Assembly (NCBI RefSeq): GCF_030403745.1
Contig: NZ_JAQMWP010000004.1
Coordinates: 248,001-312,000 of the forward strand
DNA from: Streptomyces sp. S.PB5
GTDB lineage: Bacteria > Actinomycetota > Actinomycetes > Streptomycetales > Streptomycetaceae
Length of the DNA stretch: 64,000 nt
Direction: 5' to 3'
Numbering within the stretch: the first letter of the stretch is position 1; each line of letters starts with the position of its first letter. The notes below the pieces were generated by a model. It searched no databases, was not told the DNA's origin, and saw only the letters and a program-made list of their open reading frames with translations. Below, piece after piece: positions 8,414 to 17,284 of the stretch. The position numbers and the translations under genes were made by a program.

Positions 8414-11083
8414 ATGGATCTTCGACCCCCCGGACTGCGAGGACGCCTCCGGAGGCCGCGACGGTGGATCGCCGCCGCGGCCTCCGTCGTAGTGCTCGCC
8501 GGTGCCGGTACATGGACGGCCGTCGCGGACGACGACGCGCCACCGGTGCACCGAGCGGACCGGGTCATGTCGCTCGACGGCGTACGGGTGGACACCTCGT
8601 ACTTCACCCCCGACACCCCCGGCAGACACCCCGCGGTCCTGCTGGGCCACGGCTTCGGCGGCAGCAAGGACGACGTGCGCGACCAGGCGGAGTCCCTCGC
8701 CCGGGACGGCTACGCGGTCCTCACCTGGTCCGCCCGGGGCTTCGGCAGATCGACGGGCAAGGTGGGCCTCAACGATCCGGACGCCGAAGTGGCCGACGTC
8801 CGGAAGCTGATCGACTGGCTGGCGACCCAGCCCACGGTCCAGCTCGACAAGCCCGGCGACCCCCGCGTGGGCATGGCGGGTGCCTCCTACGGCGGCGCGA
8901 TCGCCCTCCTCACCGCCGGACACGACAGCCGCGTCGACGCCATCGCGCCCGCGATCACCTACTGGAACCTCTCGGACGCCCTCTTCCCGAACGGCGTCTT
9001 CAAGAAGCTGTGGGCCGGCATCTTCGTCAACACCGCGGGCGGCTGCGACAAGTTCGAACCGGCGATCTGCGCGATGTACGAGCGCGTCGCCGAGTCCGGC
9101 ATCCCGGACGCCGCGGCCGAGAAGATGCTCGAGGAGCGCTCGCCCGCCGCGGTGGGCGACCGGATCAAGGTCCCCACCCTCCTGTTCCAGGGCCAGACCG
9201 ACTCCCTCTTCACCCTCGACCAGTCCGACGCCGCCGCGAAGGCGATCAAGGCCAACGGCGCCCCCGTGGACGTCGACTGGATCGCGGGCGGCCACGACGG
9301 CGGCAACCTGGAGACCGACCGCGTCCAGTCCCGCGTCACCTCCTGGTTCGACCGCTACCTCAAGGACGACAAGAGCGCCGACACCGGCTCCGCCTTCCGC
9401 GTCACCCGCACCCTCGGCGCCACCACCTCCAGCTCCGGCGAGACCGAGCAGCGGACCAGGGGCGTGACCGAGGACACCTACCCCGGCCTGGAGAGCGAGC
9501 AGCGCACCGTCGCCCTCACCGGCCGCCGCGAACAGAGCTTCGCCAACCCGGCCGGCGCCAACCCGCCCGCCGTATCGGCCCTCCCCGGCCTCGGCAGCGC
9601 CGCCGGCGGCCTCGCCCAGCTCTCCTCGCTCGGCGTCTCGGTCTCCCTGGACTTCCCCGGCCAGTACGCCTCCTTCGAGTCGGCGCCCGTCGAGGACGAC
9701 CTCCAGATCACCGGTTCGTCCACGGTCACCGTCCACGTGAAGTCGACCACCGACGACGCCGTCCTCTTCGCCAAGCTGTACGACGTCGGCCCCGACGGCC
9801 GCCAGCAGACCCTGCCCTCCCAGCTGGTCGCCCCCATCCGCGTCGAGGGCGCCAAGGCGGGCAAGGACGTCGACATCACCCTGCCCGCGATCTACCACGA
9901 GATCGACGACGACCACCGCCTGCGCCTGGTCCTCGCCTCCACCGACCTCGGCTACGCCTCCCCGGCGACCCCGGCGACGTACACCGTCTCCCTCAAGGGC
10001 GACGGCCTGAAGGTGCCCACCGCGCTCAGCGAGGACCGGGCCCAGACGCCGCTGCCCTCCTGGGTGTGGTGGCTGCCGCTGACCGGCGCGCTGATCGCCC
10101 TGCTCCTGATCCTCACCGGCCGCCGCCGTACGGCCGCGCCCGCCGCCCCCGAGCCCGCGCTGGCCGAAGTCCCGCTCCAGATCACCGACTTGAGCAAGCG
10201 CTACGCCAAGTCGACGGACCGGTACGCGGTCAAGGACCTCTCCTTCCGCGTCGAGAAGGGCCAGGTCCTCGGACTCCTCGGCCCGAACGGCGCGGGCAAG
10301 ACCACGACCCTGCGCATGCTGATGGGCCTGATCAAGCCGGACGGCGGCGAGATCCGCGTCTTCGGCCATGCCATCGCGCCCGGCGCCCCGGTCCTGTCCC
10401 GGGTCGGCGCCTTCGTCGAGGGCGCGGGCTTCCTCCCGCACCTGTCGGGGCGCGAGAACCTGGAGCTGTACTGGCAGGCCACCGGCCGCCCGCCCGAGGA
10501 CGCCCACCTGGAGGAGGCCCTGGAGATCGCGGGCCTCGGCGACGCGCTCGCCCGCGCGGTCCGCACCTACTCCCAGGGCATGCGCCAGCGCCTCGCCATC
10601 GCCCAGGCCATGCTCGGCCTGCCGGACCTGCTGATCCTCGACGAACCGACCAACGGCCTCGACCCGCCGCAGATCCGCGAGATGCGCGAGGTGATGATCC
10701 GCTACGCGGCGGCCGGCCGTACCGTCATCGTCTCCAGCCATCTCCTGTCGGAGGTCGAGCAGACCTGCACCCACCTCGTGGTGATGGACCACGGGCAGCT
10801 CGTGCAGGCGGGCCCGGTCGGCGAGATCGTCGGCTCCGGCGACACCCTCCTGGTCGGCACCGCCGAACCCGTGACGGAACCGGTCGCCGAGAAGGTCGCC
10901 GCCCTCCCGGGCATCGCCTCGGCCGCCGTCACCGACGACGGGCTGCTGGTCCGGCTCGACGCCGACGGCAGCGCCGCCCGCCTGGTCGCCGAACTCGTCC
11001 GGCTGGAAGTCCCCGTGACCTCGGTGGGCCCCCACCGCCGCCTGGAGGACGCCTTCCTCACCCTGATCGGAGACCACGCATGA
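8414..11083 (+). CDS. Exported S15/X-Pro dipeptidyl-peptidase-like hydrolase fused to an ABC transporter ATPase
   Basis: An 889-residue fusion. Residues about 16-33 form an N-terminal membrane segment. Residues ~50-340 are an alpha/beta hydrolase with nucleophile Ser158 in GASYGG, acid Asp in GQTDSLF and His in AGGHDGG. Residues ~345-530 resemble the beta-rich C-terminal domain of S15 acyl esterases. A second membrane segment (WVWWLPLTGALIALLLIL, ~550-570) precedes a complete ABC ATPase: Walker A at 623-630 (GPNGAGKT), signature YSQGMRQR, Walker B LLILDEPTNGLD and an SSH H-loop. This places the hydrolase outside and the ATPase inside the cell. The permease gene overlaps its stop (ATGA). Confidence 0.88.
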   Translation: MDLRPPGLRGRLRRPRRWIAAAASVVVLAGAGTWTAVADDDAPPVHRADRVMSLDGVRVDTSYFTPDTPGRHPAVLLGHGFGGSKDDVRDQAESLARDGYAVLTWSARGFGRSTGKVGLNDPDAEVADVRKLIDWLATQPTVQLDKPGDPRVGMAGASYGGAIALLTAGHDSRVDAIAPAITYWNLSDALFPNGVFKKLWAGIFVNTAGGCDKFEPAICAMYERVAESGIPDAAAEKMLEERSPAAVGDRIKVPTLLFQGQTDSLFTLDQSDAAAKAIKANGAPVDVDWIAGGHDGGNLETDRVQSRVTSWFDRYLKDDKSADTGSAFRVTRTLGATTSSSGETEQRTRGVTEDTYPGLESEQRTVALTGRREQSFANPAGANPPAVSALPGLGSAAGGLAQLSSLGVSVSLDFPGQYASFESAPVEDDLQITGSSTVTVHVKSTTDDAVLFAKLYDVGPDGRQQTLPSQLVAPIRVEGAKAGKDVDITLPAIYHEIDDDHRLRLVLASTDLGYASPATPATYTVSLKGDGLKVPTALSEDRAQTPLPSWVWWLPLTGALIALLLILTGRRRTAAPAAPEPALAEVPLQITDLSKRYAKSTDRYAVKDLSFRVEKGQVLGLLGPNGAGKTTTLRMLMGLIKPDGGEIRVFGHAIAPGAPVLSRVGAFVEGAGFLPHLSGRENLELYWQATGRPPEDAHLEEALEIAGLGDALARAVRTYSQGMRQRLAIAQAMLGLPDLLILDEPTNGLDPPQIREMREVMIRYAAAGRTVIVSSHLLSEVEQTCTHLVVMDHGQLVQAGPVGEIVGSGDTLLVGTAEPVTEPVAEKVAALPGIASAAVTDDGLLVRLDADGSAARLVAELVRLEVPVTSVGPHRRLEDAFLTLIGDHA

Positions 11084-11973
11084 GCTCGGCAGAAGGAGCA
11101 GGCGTGAGCAGCACGCTGACCGCCGCCCGCGCGGAGGTCGCCGACGGCTACCGCGCCGGCCGCACGCTGCCCTTCCGGGTCGAACTGGTCCGGCAGCTGA
11201 AGCGCCGCCGCACCCTGGTGATGGGCGGGATCCTGTTCGCCCTGCCCTTCATCCTGCTGATCGCCTTCCAGGTGGGCGGCGAACCCGGCTCGGGCAACGA
11301 CCGGGTCAACCTGATGGACACCGCCACCCTGTCCGGGGCCAACTTCGCCGCGGTGAACCTCTTCGCCTCGGCGGGCTTCCTCCTGGTCATCCCGGTGGCG
11401 CTGTTCTTCGGGGACACCGTCGCCTCGGAGGCCGGCTGGTCGTCCCTGCGCTATCTGCTGGCCGCGCCCGTGCCCCGGGCCCGGCTGCTGTGGTCCAAGC
11501 TGGTCGTCGCGCTGACCCTGAGCTTCGCCGCGATGGTGCTGCTCCCGGTCGTCGCCCTCGCCGTCGGCACGGCCGCCTACGGCTGGGGCCCGCTGGAGCT
11601 GCCCACCGGCGGCTCGATGCCGGCCGGCACCGCCGCCCAGCGCCTGCTGATCACGGTGGCGTACATCTTCGTGTCCCAACTCGTCACCGCCGCCCTGGCG
11701 TTCTGGCTCTCCACCCGCACCGACGCCCCCCTGGGCGCGGTCGGCGGCGCGGTCGGCCTGACCATCATCGGCAGCGTCCTGGACGAGGTGACGGCCCTCG
11801 GCGACTGGCGCGACTTCCTGCCCGCACACTGGCAGTACGCCTGGCTCGACGCCGTACGGCCCAGCCTGGAGTGGTCCGACATGATCCAGGGCGCCTCCCT
11901 GTCGGTAACGTACGCCCTCGTCCTGTTCGCGCTGGCCTTCCGCGGTTTCGCCCGCAAGGACGTGGTCTCCTAG
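11080..11973 (+). CDS. ABC transporter permease (ABC-2 type)
   Basis: A 297-residue membrane protein whose ATG overlaps the stop of the hydrolase-ABC gene by 4 bases. About six hydrophobic segments are visible, beginning with MGGILFALPFILLIAF and ending with SLSVTYALVLFALAF. The cytoplasmic motif YLLAAPVPRARLLWSKL is typical of ABC-2 permeases. It should form the channel for the ATPase domain of the preceding fusion. An internal GTG at 11104 is a possible alternative start. Substrate unknown. Confidence 0.9.
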   Translation: MSSAEGAGVSSTLTAARAEVADGYRAGRTLPFRVELVRQLKRRRTLVMGGILFALPFILLIAFQVGGEPGSGNDRVNLMDTATLSGANFAAVNLFASAGFLLVIPVALFFGDTVASEAGWSSLRYLLAAPVPRARLLWSKLVVALTLSFAAMVLLPVVALAVGTAAYGWGPLELPTGGSMPAGTAAQRLLITVAYIFVSQLVTAALAFWLSTRTDAPLGAVGGAVGLTIIGSVLDEVTALGDWRDFLPAHWQYAWLDAVRPSLEWSDMIQGASLSVTYALVLFALAFRGFARKDVVS

Positions 11974-12120
11974 GTCAACGGAAGATCACCCACCGGTCTC
12001 GACACCCGCCCTCCGTGCCCTCTTCGAGACCCTTCCGCAACGCTTCGTAGCGCACGTTCCGGCCCCCTGGCCCGTCACAGTCACAGAAGTCGACGTCAAC
12101 GGACCAAGGGGGCACGGAAG

Positions 12121-13680
12121 ATGGAGCAGTACCGAATACGACGCGTGCGCGCGGCCCTGCTCGCACTCACCGCGGCGGGCGGCCTGCTGCTGACGGGCTG
12201 CAGCGGGACCGACGACGGCAGCAGCCTGAGCGACTCCTCCGCCGACGGCAGCAAGGCGGGCGGCGGCTACGCACCCGCCCCCGACGGCGAACAGCAGACC
12301 GGCCCGGACGGCGCGGACAGCTCCGACAGCTCCGACGGCGACTCCCGCGAGGTCGCCCCCGACCCCGACTACCTCTCCACCTTCGCCCTCGACGTCGACA
12401 CCGCCTCCTACGGCTACGCCCGCCGCACCCTCGCCGAGGGCCGGCTCCCGGACCCCTCGACGGTCCGCCCCGAGGAGTTCGTCAACAGCTTCCGCCAGGA
12501 CTACGACCGCCCCGACGGCAACGGCTTCTCGGTCACCGTCGACGGCGCCCGCACCGACGAGGACGACTGGTCCCTGGTCCGCGTGGGCCTCGCCACCCGC
12601 GCCGCCGAGGACTCCGACGACCGCCCGCCGGCCGCGCTGACCTTCGTCATCGACATCTCCGGCTCCATGGCCGAGCCCGGCCGCCTGGACCTCGCCAAGG
12701 ACTCCCTCGGCACGATGACGGACCAGCTGCGCGACGACGACTCGGTCGCGATCGTCACCTTCAGCGACGAGGCCGAGCGGGTCCTGCCGATGACCCGCCT
12801 CGACGGCAACCGCGACGAGATCCACGACGCCATCGACAGCCTGGAGCCCGCCGACTCCACCAACCTCGGCGCGGGCGTCGAGACCGGCTACGAGACCGCC
12901 GAGGACGGCCTGCGCGAGGGCGCCACCAACCGCGTCGTCCTCATCTCCGACGCCCTCGCCAACACCGGCGACACCGACTCCGAGACCATCCTCGAAAGCA
13001 TCGCGAGCGAACGCCGCGAACACGGCATCACCCTCTTCGGCGTGGGCGTCGGCAGCGACTACGGCGACGAACTCATGGAGGAACTCGCCGACAAGGGCGA
13101 CGGCCACACCGCCTACGTCTCCGACGAGGAGGGCGCCCGCAAGGTCTTCGTCGAACAGCTCCCGCAGAACATCGACCTCACCGCCCGCGACGCCAAGGCC
13201 CAGGTCGCCTTCGACCCCGAGACGGTCAAGGAGTTCCGTCTGATCGGCTACGACAACCGCCGCGTCGACGACGAGGACTTCCGCGACGACAGCGTCGACG
13301 GCGGCGAGATCGGCCCCGGCCACACCGTCACCGCCCTCTACGCCGTCCGCCACAGGCCCGGCGCCGACGGCCACTTGGCCACCGCGAGCGTCCGCTGGCT
13401 CGACCCCGCCTCCCGCACCCCGCACGAGGAGTCCGGCCGGCTGGAGTCCGAGGACCTCGACAGCGACCTCTGGGACGCGAAGCCCCGCCTCCAGGTCGCC
13501 GCCGTGGCCGCCTACTTCGCCGACCACCTCCGCTCCCGCCACGACAGCACCGGTACCCTCCCGGGCAACCCGGGCCTCGACGAACTCGGCGCACGCGCTC
13601 AGCGGCTGGCAGACAGGACCGAGGACAGGGCCGTGGACCAGCTCGCGGACATGATCGGCGAGGCGAGGTCCATGGCCTGA
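12121..13680 (+). CDS. von Willebrand factor A domain lipoprotein (YfbK-like)
   Basis: A 519-residue lipoprotein. The signal peptide ends at the lipobox LLTGC with lipid Cys27, followed by a Ser/Asp-rich linker to about residue 75. The VWA_N-like region (DPDYLSTFALDVDTASYGYA) leads into a vWA domain with an intact metal site DISGSM and a later D in LISDALANTGDTD. The C-terminal part matches the DUF3520 region of YfbK-type proteins. The protein is strongly acidic. Its role is probably metal-dependent binding at the cell surface; the partner is unknown. Confidence 0.88.
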   Translation: MEQYRIRRVRAALLALTAAGGLLLTGCSGTDDGSSLSDSSADGSKAGGGYAPAPDGEQQTGPDGADSSDSSDGDSREVAPDPDYLSTFALDVDTASYGYARRTLAEGRLPDPSTVRPEEFVNSFRQDYDRPDGNGFSVTVDGARTDEDDWSLVRVGLATRAAEDSDDRPPAALTFVIDISGSMAEPGRLDLAKDSLGTMTDQLRDDDSVAIVTFSDEAERVLPMTRLDGNRDEIHDAIDSLEPADSTNLGAGVETGYETAEDGLREGATNRVVLISDALANTGDTDSETILESIASERREHGITLFGVGVGSDYGDELMEELADKGDGHTAYVSDEEGARKVFVEQLPQNIDLTARDAKAQVAFDPETVKEFRLIGYDNRRVDDEDFRDDSVDGGEIGPGHTVTALYAVRHRPGADGHLATASVRWLDPASRTPHEESGRLESEDLDSDLWDAKPRLQVAAVAAYFADHLRSRHDSTGTLPGNPGLDELGARAQRLADRTEDRAVDQLADMIGEARSMA

Positions 13681-13708
13681 GCGGAACCCACCGGCATCCG
13701 GCGGGCGG

Positions 13709-15094
13709 TCAGCCCCGAGCGACCGACACGATCAGGTCCCGCAGCCACTCGGAGTACAGTCGCATGTTCTTGTACGCGATGTCCGTCTCCGGATACCGGC
13801 TCGCGAACCACAGGCCCTCGTGAAGCCGGTTGACCCACACGCACACCTGGTCGCCGTAGGAGACCCGGATCAGTCCGTAGGCGTTCAGTTCGGCCCAGCG
13901 CTCGGATCCGGGCAGGCCCCGGGTGTCGACGTACGAGACGATCGAGTACAGGTCGGGGGAGGTCGGCCGGAAGTCCGAACCGAGCAGACCCAGGACTCGG
14001 GCGAGGGGGATGCGTGCCAGCGACCTGTTGGCGTGCAGTTCGGCGCGTACGGTCTTCAGGGCGCTGTCGAAATCGGGCGCCTTCGCCGCGGGCACCTCGA
14101 TCGGGGCGCCCCCGACGTACCAGCCCACGGAGTCCGACCATTGGGACTTCACCCGAGTGTGGAACGGCGCGACTGTGCGGTACACGGACTGTCCGCCGAT
14201 CTCCCGGACGATGAGGCTCGTGGCGGCCAGAATGCCCACCAGTGTGCCGCCGTAAGGCCGGCAGTACGCTTCGAAGGCCGCGGCGTCGTCAGCGCCGACC
14301 AGCATCCCCTGCATGAGTTTCTGGGTGGGGAGCCCGGCACCGGGTGCCACGCCGAGATCGACCGGGAAACTCGGCAGCCTGCCGTCACAGCGGCGGATGA
14401 ACTCCCGCCAGCGGGCGACGACTTCGTGGTCTGCGTCGATCTGGTCGGCGTTGGTCCGCTCGATCTCGCAGAAGTCGACATAACTGCTGGCCTCGGACCG
14501 CACCACGGCACCGCCCTCGACGCCCGCCGTGTACAGCTCGTGGATCTCGGCGGGGATGCGCTGGAGGGAGTAGGCGTCGACGTTGCTGTGGTCGAAGGCC
14601 ATGTACACACTGGTGCAGTCGTCCCGGACGACCGCCGTGTACAGGAAGTTCGGCCAGCGGAGCGCGTCGGCGGTGGAGTCGAAACGATCCTGGAGGTACT
14701 GGGTCAGCTCCGTGGCGTCGGAGAAGTCACCGATCGCCTCTCGGCGCAGGGACACGTCCTCGGGCAGGAGCGTGAATCTGCGGATCTCGTCGCCGACGAG
14801 GCGGAATCCGCTGCGCAGCGTTTCGTGCCGGAGCATCCAGTCGCGCAGCGCGCTCTCCAGTACGTCGAGGTCGACGCTGCCCGGGATGTCGAACGCCGCG
14901 GCCAGCCAGGTGGGCACGGACAACCCGTCCGCACGCAGGGAGCGAGCCGTCCTGATGTGAGATTCCTGGATGTACGCTGCCGGTCGGGAATCCTCCTCCA
15001 AGCCCTCCGCCACCGCGAGGGCCGCGGGACTCAGCGACCACTCGAAGAGCCGCCCAGGCTTGATCTCGCAGCGCTGGATGTCAGTGATTCGCAT
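13709..15094 (-). CDS. Stand-alone condensation-domain acyltransferase-like protein
   Basis: A 461-residue protein resembling nonribosomal-peptide condensation domains and PapA-type acyltransferases (RHETLRSGF near residue 95; FLYTAVVRDD before the active-site loop). The HHxxxDG motif is degenerate: it reads DHSNVDA around residues 168-174. The second His (169) and the Asp (173) remain, but the first His is Asp and the Gly is Ala. The ATG at 15094 has GGAGAG six bases upstream and was preferred over the ATG at 15106. No NRPS or carrier gene lies nearby, so the substrate is unknown. Confidence 0.8.
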   Translation of the reverse strand: MRITDIQRCEIKPGRLFEWSLSPAALAVAEGLEEDSRPAAYIQESHIRTARSLRADGLSVPTWLAAAFDIPGSVDLDVLESALRDWMLRHETLRSGFRLVGDEIRRFTLLPEDVSLRREAIGDFSDATELTQYLQDRFDSTADALRWPNFLYTAVVRDDCTSVYMAFDHSNVDAYSLQRIPAEIHELYTAGVEGGAVVRSEASSYVDFCEIERTNADQIDADHEVVARWREFIRRCDGRLPSFPVDLGVAPGAGLPTQKLMQGMLVGADDAAAFEAYCRPYGGTLVGILAATSLIVREIGGQSVYRTVAPFHTRVKSQWSDSVGWYVGGAPIEVPAAKAPDFDSALKTVRAELHANRSLARIPLARVLGLLGSDFRPTSPDLYSIVSYVDTRGLPGSERWAELNAYGLIRVSYGDQVCVWVNRLHEGLWFASRYPETDIAYKNMRLYSEWLRDLIVSVARG

Positions 15095-15326
15095 GGGGCT
15101 CTCCATTCACGGACGGGGCAGATCCGATCAGGGGAATGCCTCTGCTGCCACGGATGTGCAGCGACACGTGCGAGGTCCCGCGTTTTTCAATGCATCGAGT
15201 GATGGTTCGAACAAAAACGCCCAGACCGTGGCCGGTCTCGATGCTATGGGGCATACCAGGTCGAAGGCGGTTCGTTCGAAGGCGTCCGCGCGTGAGTGGG
15301 CGGGGGAAAGGCGCCGTCGAGCTCTT

Positions 15327-15825
15327 TCAGCGTTGCCGTCTTCGTGGCATGGTCACCCACGGCCCCGCGCCGGTGCGGGCGTAGTCGGCCAGGACCGGGA
15401 CTCCCTGGCGTTCACAGATCCGATGATCTGTGGGTGCGGGCGGCCGTCAGGTCGTGGGTGTCGAGCAGGACGTACTGCGGGCCGCTCGCACGCAGGACCT
15501 TCAGCAATCCCGCAGCGCGCTCGGCGAACGCCCATGAGGAGTGGGTGCTGAAGGTGCGGCGCACACAACACCGACCGCCTGCGCGGACGCGGACCGCGCA
15601 CGGGGCAGACGGCTGATCGAGGCGAGGGCGGTGAACCGGCGTCACGTTCGGCGTTTCCCGGCAGTCACCGACACCGGTGAGCACGGCATCCACGGCCTGC
15701 TCGTGGTCACGTCCCAGGACGTAGGGCGACGACTGCACATCACTCGGTGACCGGCCACGGACTTCCCGGCCGGTCACCGGCGTCGGACAGAGCCACTCAT
15801 CAGTGGTGATCACCCAGTCGTGCAC
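15327..15825 (-). pseudogene. Relic of an IS5-type DDE transposase
   Basis: On the minus strand one frame reads LLKVLRASGPQYVLLD followed directly by THDLTAARTH. A shifted frame continues as ICERQGVPVLADYARTGAGPW to a stop at 15327. THDLTAAR and VLADxxxxGAG are hallmarks of actinobacterial IS5-group transposases, in which a long central segment normally separates VLLDG from THDLTAAR. That segment is missing and the frame is broken. No terminal inverted repeats were identified. The 193 bases to its right, back to the condensation gene, hold nothing I can name. Confidence 0.6.
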
Positions 15826-15867
15826 CCACTGCGCGCTCCGCGGGCGGGGAACTCACGCCCTTGCCCG

Positions 15868-16113
15868 TCAGGAGGAGGAGTTCCCGCCGAGGAGGCCGCC
15901 GAGAAGATCGTTGACCAGCTTCAGGAGGCCGCCGAGGAGGCCGCCGCCGGAGCTGTCGTCGGTGCCGTCATCGGCGAGGACGACTGAGGCCGTGCTCTGA
16001 TGGACGGCGCCGGTCTGGGCCTGCGCCTGGGCCGGGGCGGCCAGCGCGACCGCGCCTACGGTGAGGATGGCACTTGCCGCGGTGCACGCTATATAGCGGC
16101 GGATACTGCGCAT
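15868..16113 (-). CDS. Small secreted protein with Gly-Leu-rich C-terminus
   Basis: An 81-residue protein starting at the ATG at 16113, with AGGAGC upstream. Residues 1-31 form a Sec signal peptide (RYIACTAASAILTVGAVALA, cleavage after AQA). The mature part ends in GGGLLGGLLKLVNDLLGGLLGG, an amphipathic Gly/Leu repeat ending in NSSS. Family unknown. A similar Gly-Leu tail occurs in the secreted protein at 54493. Confidence 0.75.
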   Translation of the reverse strand: MRSIRRYIACTAASAILTVGAVALAAPAQAQAQTGAVHQSTASVVLADDGTDDSSGGGLLGGLLKLVNDLLGGLLGGNSSS

Positions 16114-16420
16114 GATCGGCTCCTGACTGATGTCGAGGGTATTCGGAGTCGCGCGACGCATCGCACACGAAAGACGCTATGAGCCCCGATGGAGCCATGC
16201 CCTCCGGAACTACTCCAATCGGATGAAAATGCCCGAGGCGGGGAATGCATCGACGGATGCGGACGGCGTACCTGCATGTGTCGGCCGTTCCGTCGGACGA
16301 GGTGCCCTTTCCCGCTCCGGAGCGCGTCAGTGCGCGCTTCCTGACGGGCGGTCGGTTAGCGTGCCGTCGCAGTTCCGTACGCGGGGCGGGCGAGCCGCCT
16401 CGCCGGTCCGAGGGAGCCCC
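16114..16420. other. Divergent intergenic region, no gene seen
   Basis: This 307-base stretch separates the small secreted protein gene (-) from the serine protease gene (+). An open frame continues upstream of the protease start through it, but it has no signal-peptide character and no ribosome site, so it is taken as untranslated. Confidence 0.5.
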
Positions 16421-17185
16421 GTGCCGCTGCGCAGAATCATCGTGTCCGTGACCACCGCGGTCGGCCTGGCCCTGGCCGGTGCTCCGCCGGCCGGCGCCGT
16501 CGTCGGGGGCCGTGACGCCGGCCCGGACACCGCGCCCTTCCAGGTGGCCCTCATCGAGCGGGGCCAGTTCGTCTGCGGAGGTTTTCTGCGGGACGCCACC
16601 ACGGTCGTCACCGCCGCCCACTGCGTCGAGGCCACCCCGGCCGACGCTCTCACCGTGCGGCTCGACGGTGTGGACCGCACCCGCCTGGCCCAGTCGCGCG
16701 ATGTCGCGGCCGTCGTGCAGCACCCCGGCTTCGAGTGGAAGACCGGTGCCGATGACGCGGCGCTCCTCGAACTCGCAGCCCCGGTCGCCGAGAGCGACAC
16801 GGTCAAGTACGCCCGGCTGGCCACCGCCGACCCTGCCCCGGGCGCCGAGCTGACCGTGACGGGCTGGGGAGTCACCCAGGCGGGTGCGAGGACCCCGGCG
16901 ACCATGCTCCAGGCGGCGCGGGAACGGGTCATCTCGCCGGGTGCCTGCCGGGCGGCGGCCGGCGGGACGGGCCTCGGCTCCCTCATGGGCCGTGGCGCCG
17001 ACGGTGCGCTGTGTGCGGGCTCCGTCACCGCCGGCACGGGCTTCTGCAGCGGGGACAGCGGCGGGCCCGCGGTGGTCGACGGCGTCGTGGTCGGGATCGT
17101 CTCCCGGAACGTCGACTGCGGACGCGGCTACGACATTTACACCAGTGTCGCCCGGTTCAACGGCTGGCTCACCCAGCAGCTCTGA
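16421..17185 (+). CDS. Secreted chymotrypsin-fold serine protease (S1 family)
   Basis: A 254-residue S1 protease. The GTG at 16421 has AGGGAG upstream and opens a signal peptide (RRIIVSVTTAVGLALAG, cleaved near AGA at 26), so the mature enzyme begins at VVGG. The catalytic triad is His67 (TAAHC), Asp112 (GADDAALLEL) and Ser213 (GDSGGP). The residue at the chymotrypsin-189 position is Gly207, not Asp, so cleavage after Arg/Lys is not expected. Six cysteines are present, consistent with three disulfides. A further start candidate is the GTG at 16442. Confidence 0.9.
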   Translation: MPLRRIIVSVTTAVGLALAGAPPAGAVVGGRDAGPDTAPFQVALIERGQFVCGGFLRDATTVVTAAHCVEATPADALTVRLDGVDRTRLAQSRDVAAVVQHPGFEWKTGADDAALLELAAPVAESDTVKYARLATADPAPGAELTVTGWGVTQAGARTPATMLQAARERVISPGACRAAAGGTGLGSLMGRGADGALCAGSVTAGTGFCSGDSGGPAVVDGVVVGIVSRNVDCGRGYDIYTSVARFNGWLTQQL

Positions 17186-17284
17186 AGGTCCGGCTCCGGG
17201 TGACACCACGAGGAGCCGCCCCCTCTTGACGTCTCCTCACTTCCGGATAGGTTTGCCTCCCGGTCAGAGCCGACGGGAGCCGTC

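Noticed and set aside
7592..11077. 1161-codon open frame on the minus strand
   Set aside because: It is antisense to the hydrolase-ABC gene, whose catalytic motifs are complete. It is a by-product of GC-rich codon bias.
15296..15616. Plus-strand gene in the transposase relic region
   Set aside because: The frame shows no motif, while the minus strand carries the IS5-type strings.
16130..16420. N-terminal extension of the serine protease to an ATG at 16130
   Set aside because: The extension is hydrophilic and would bury the signal peptide. The GTG at 16421 has a ribosome site directly upstream.
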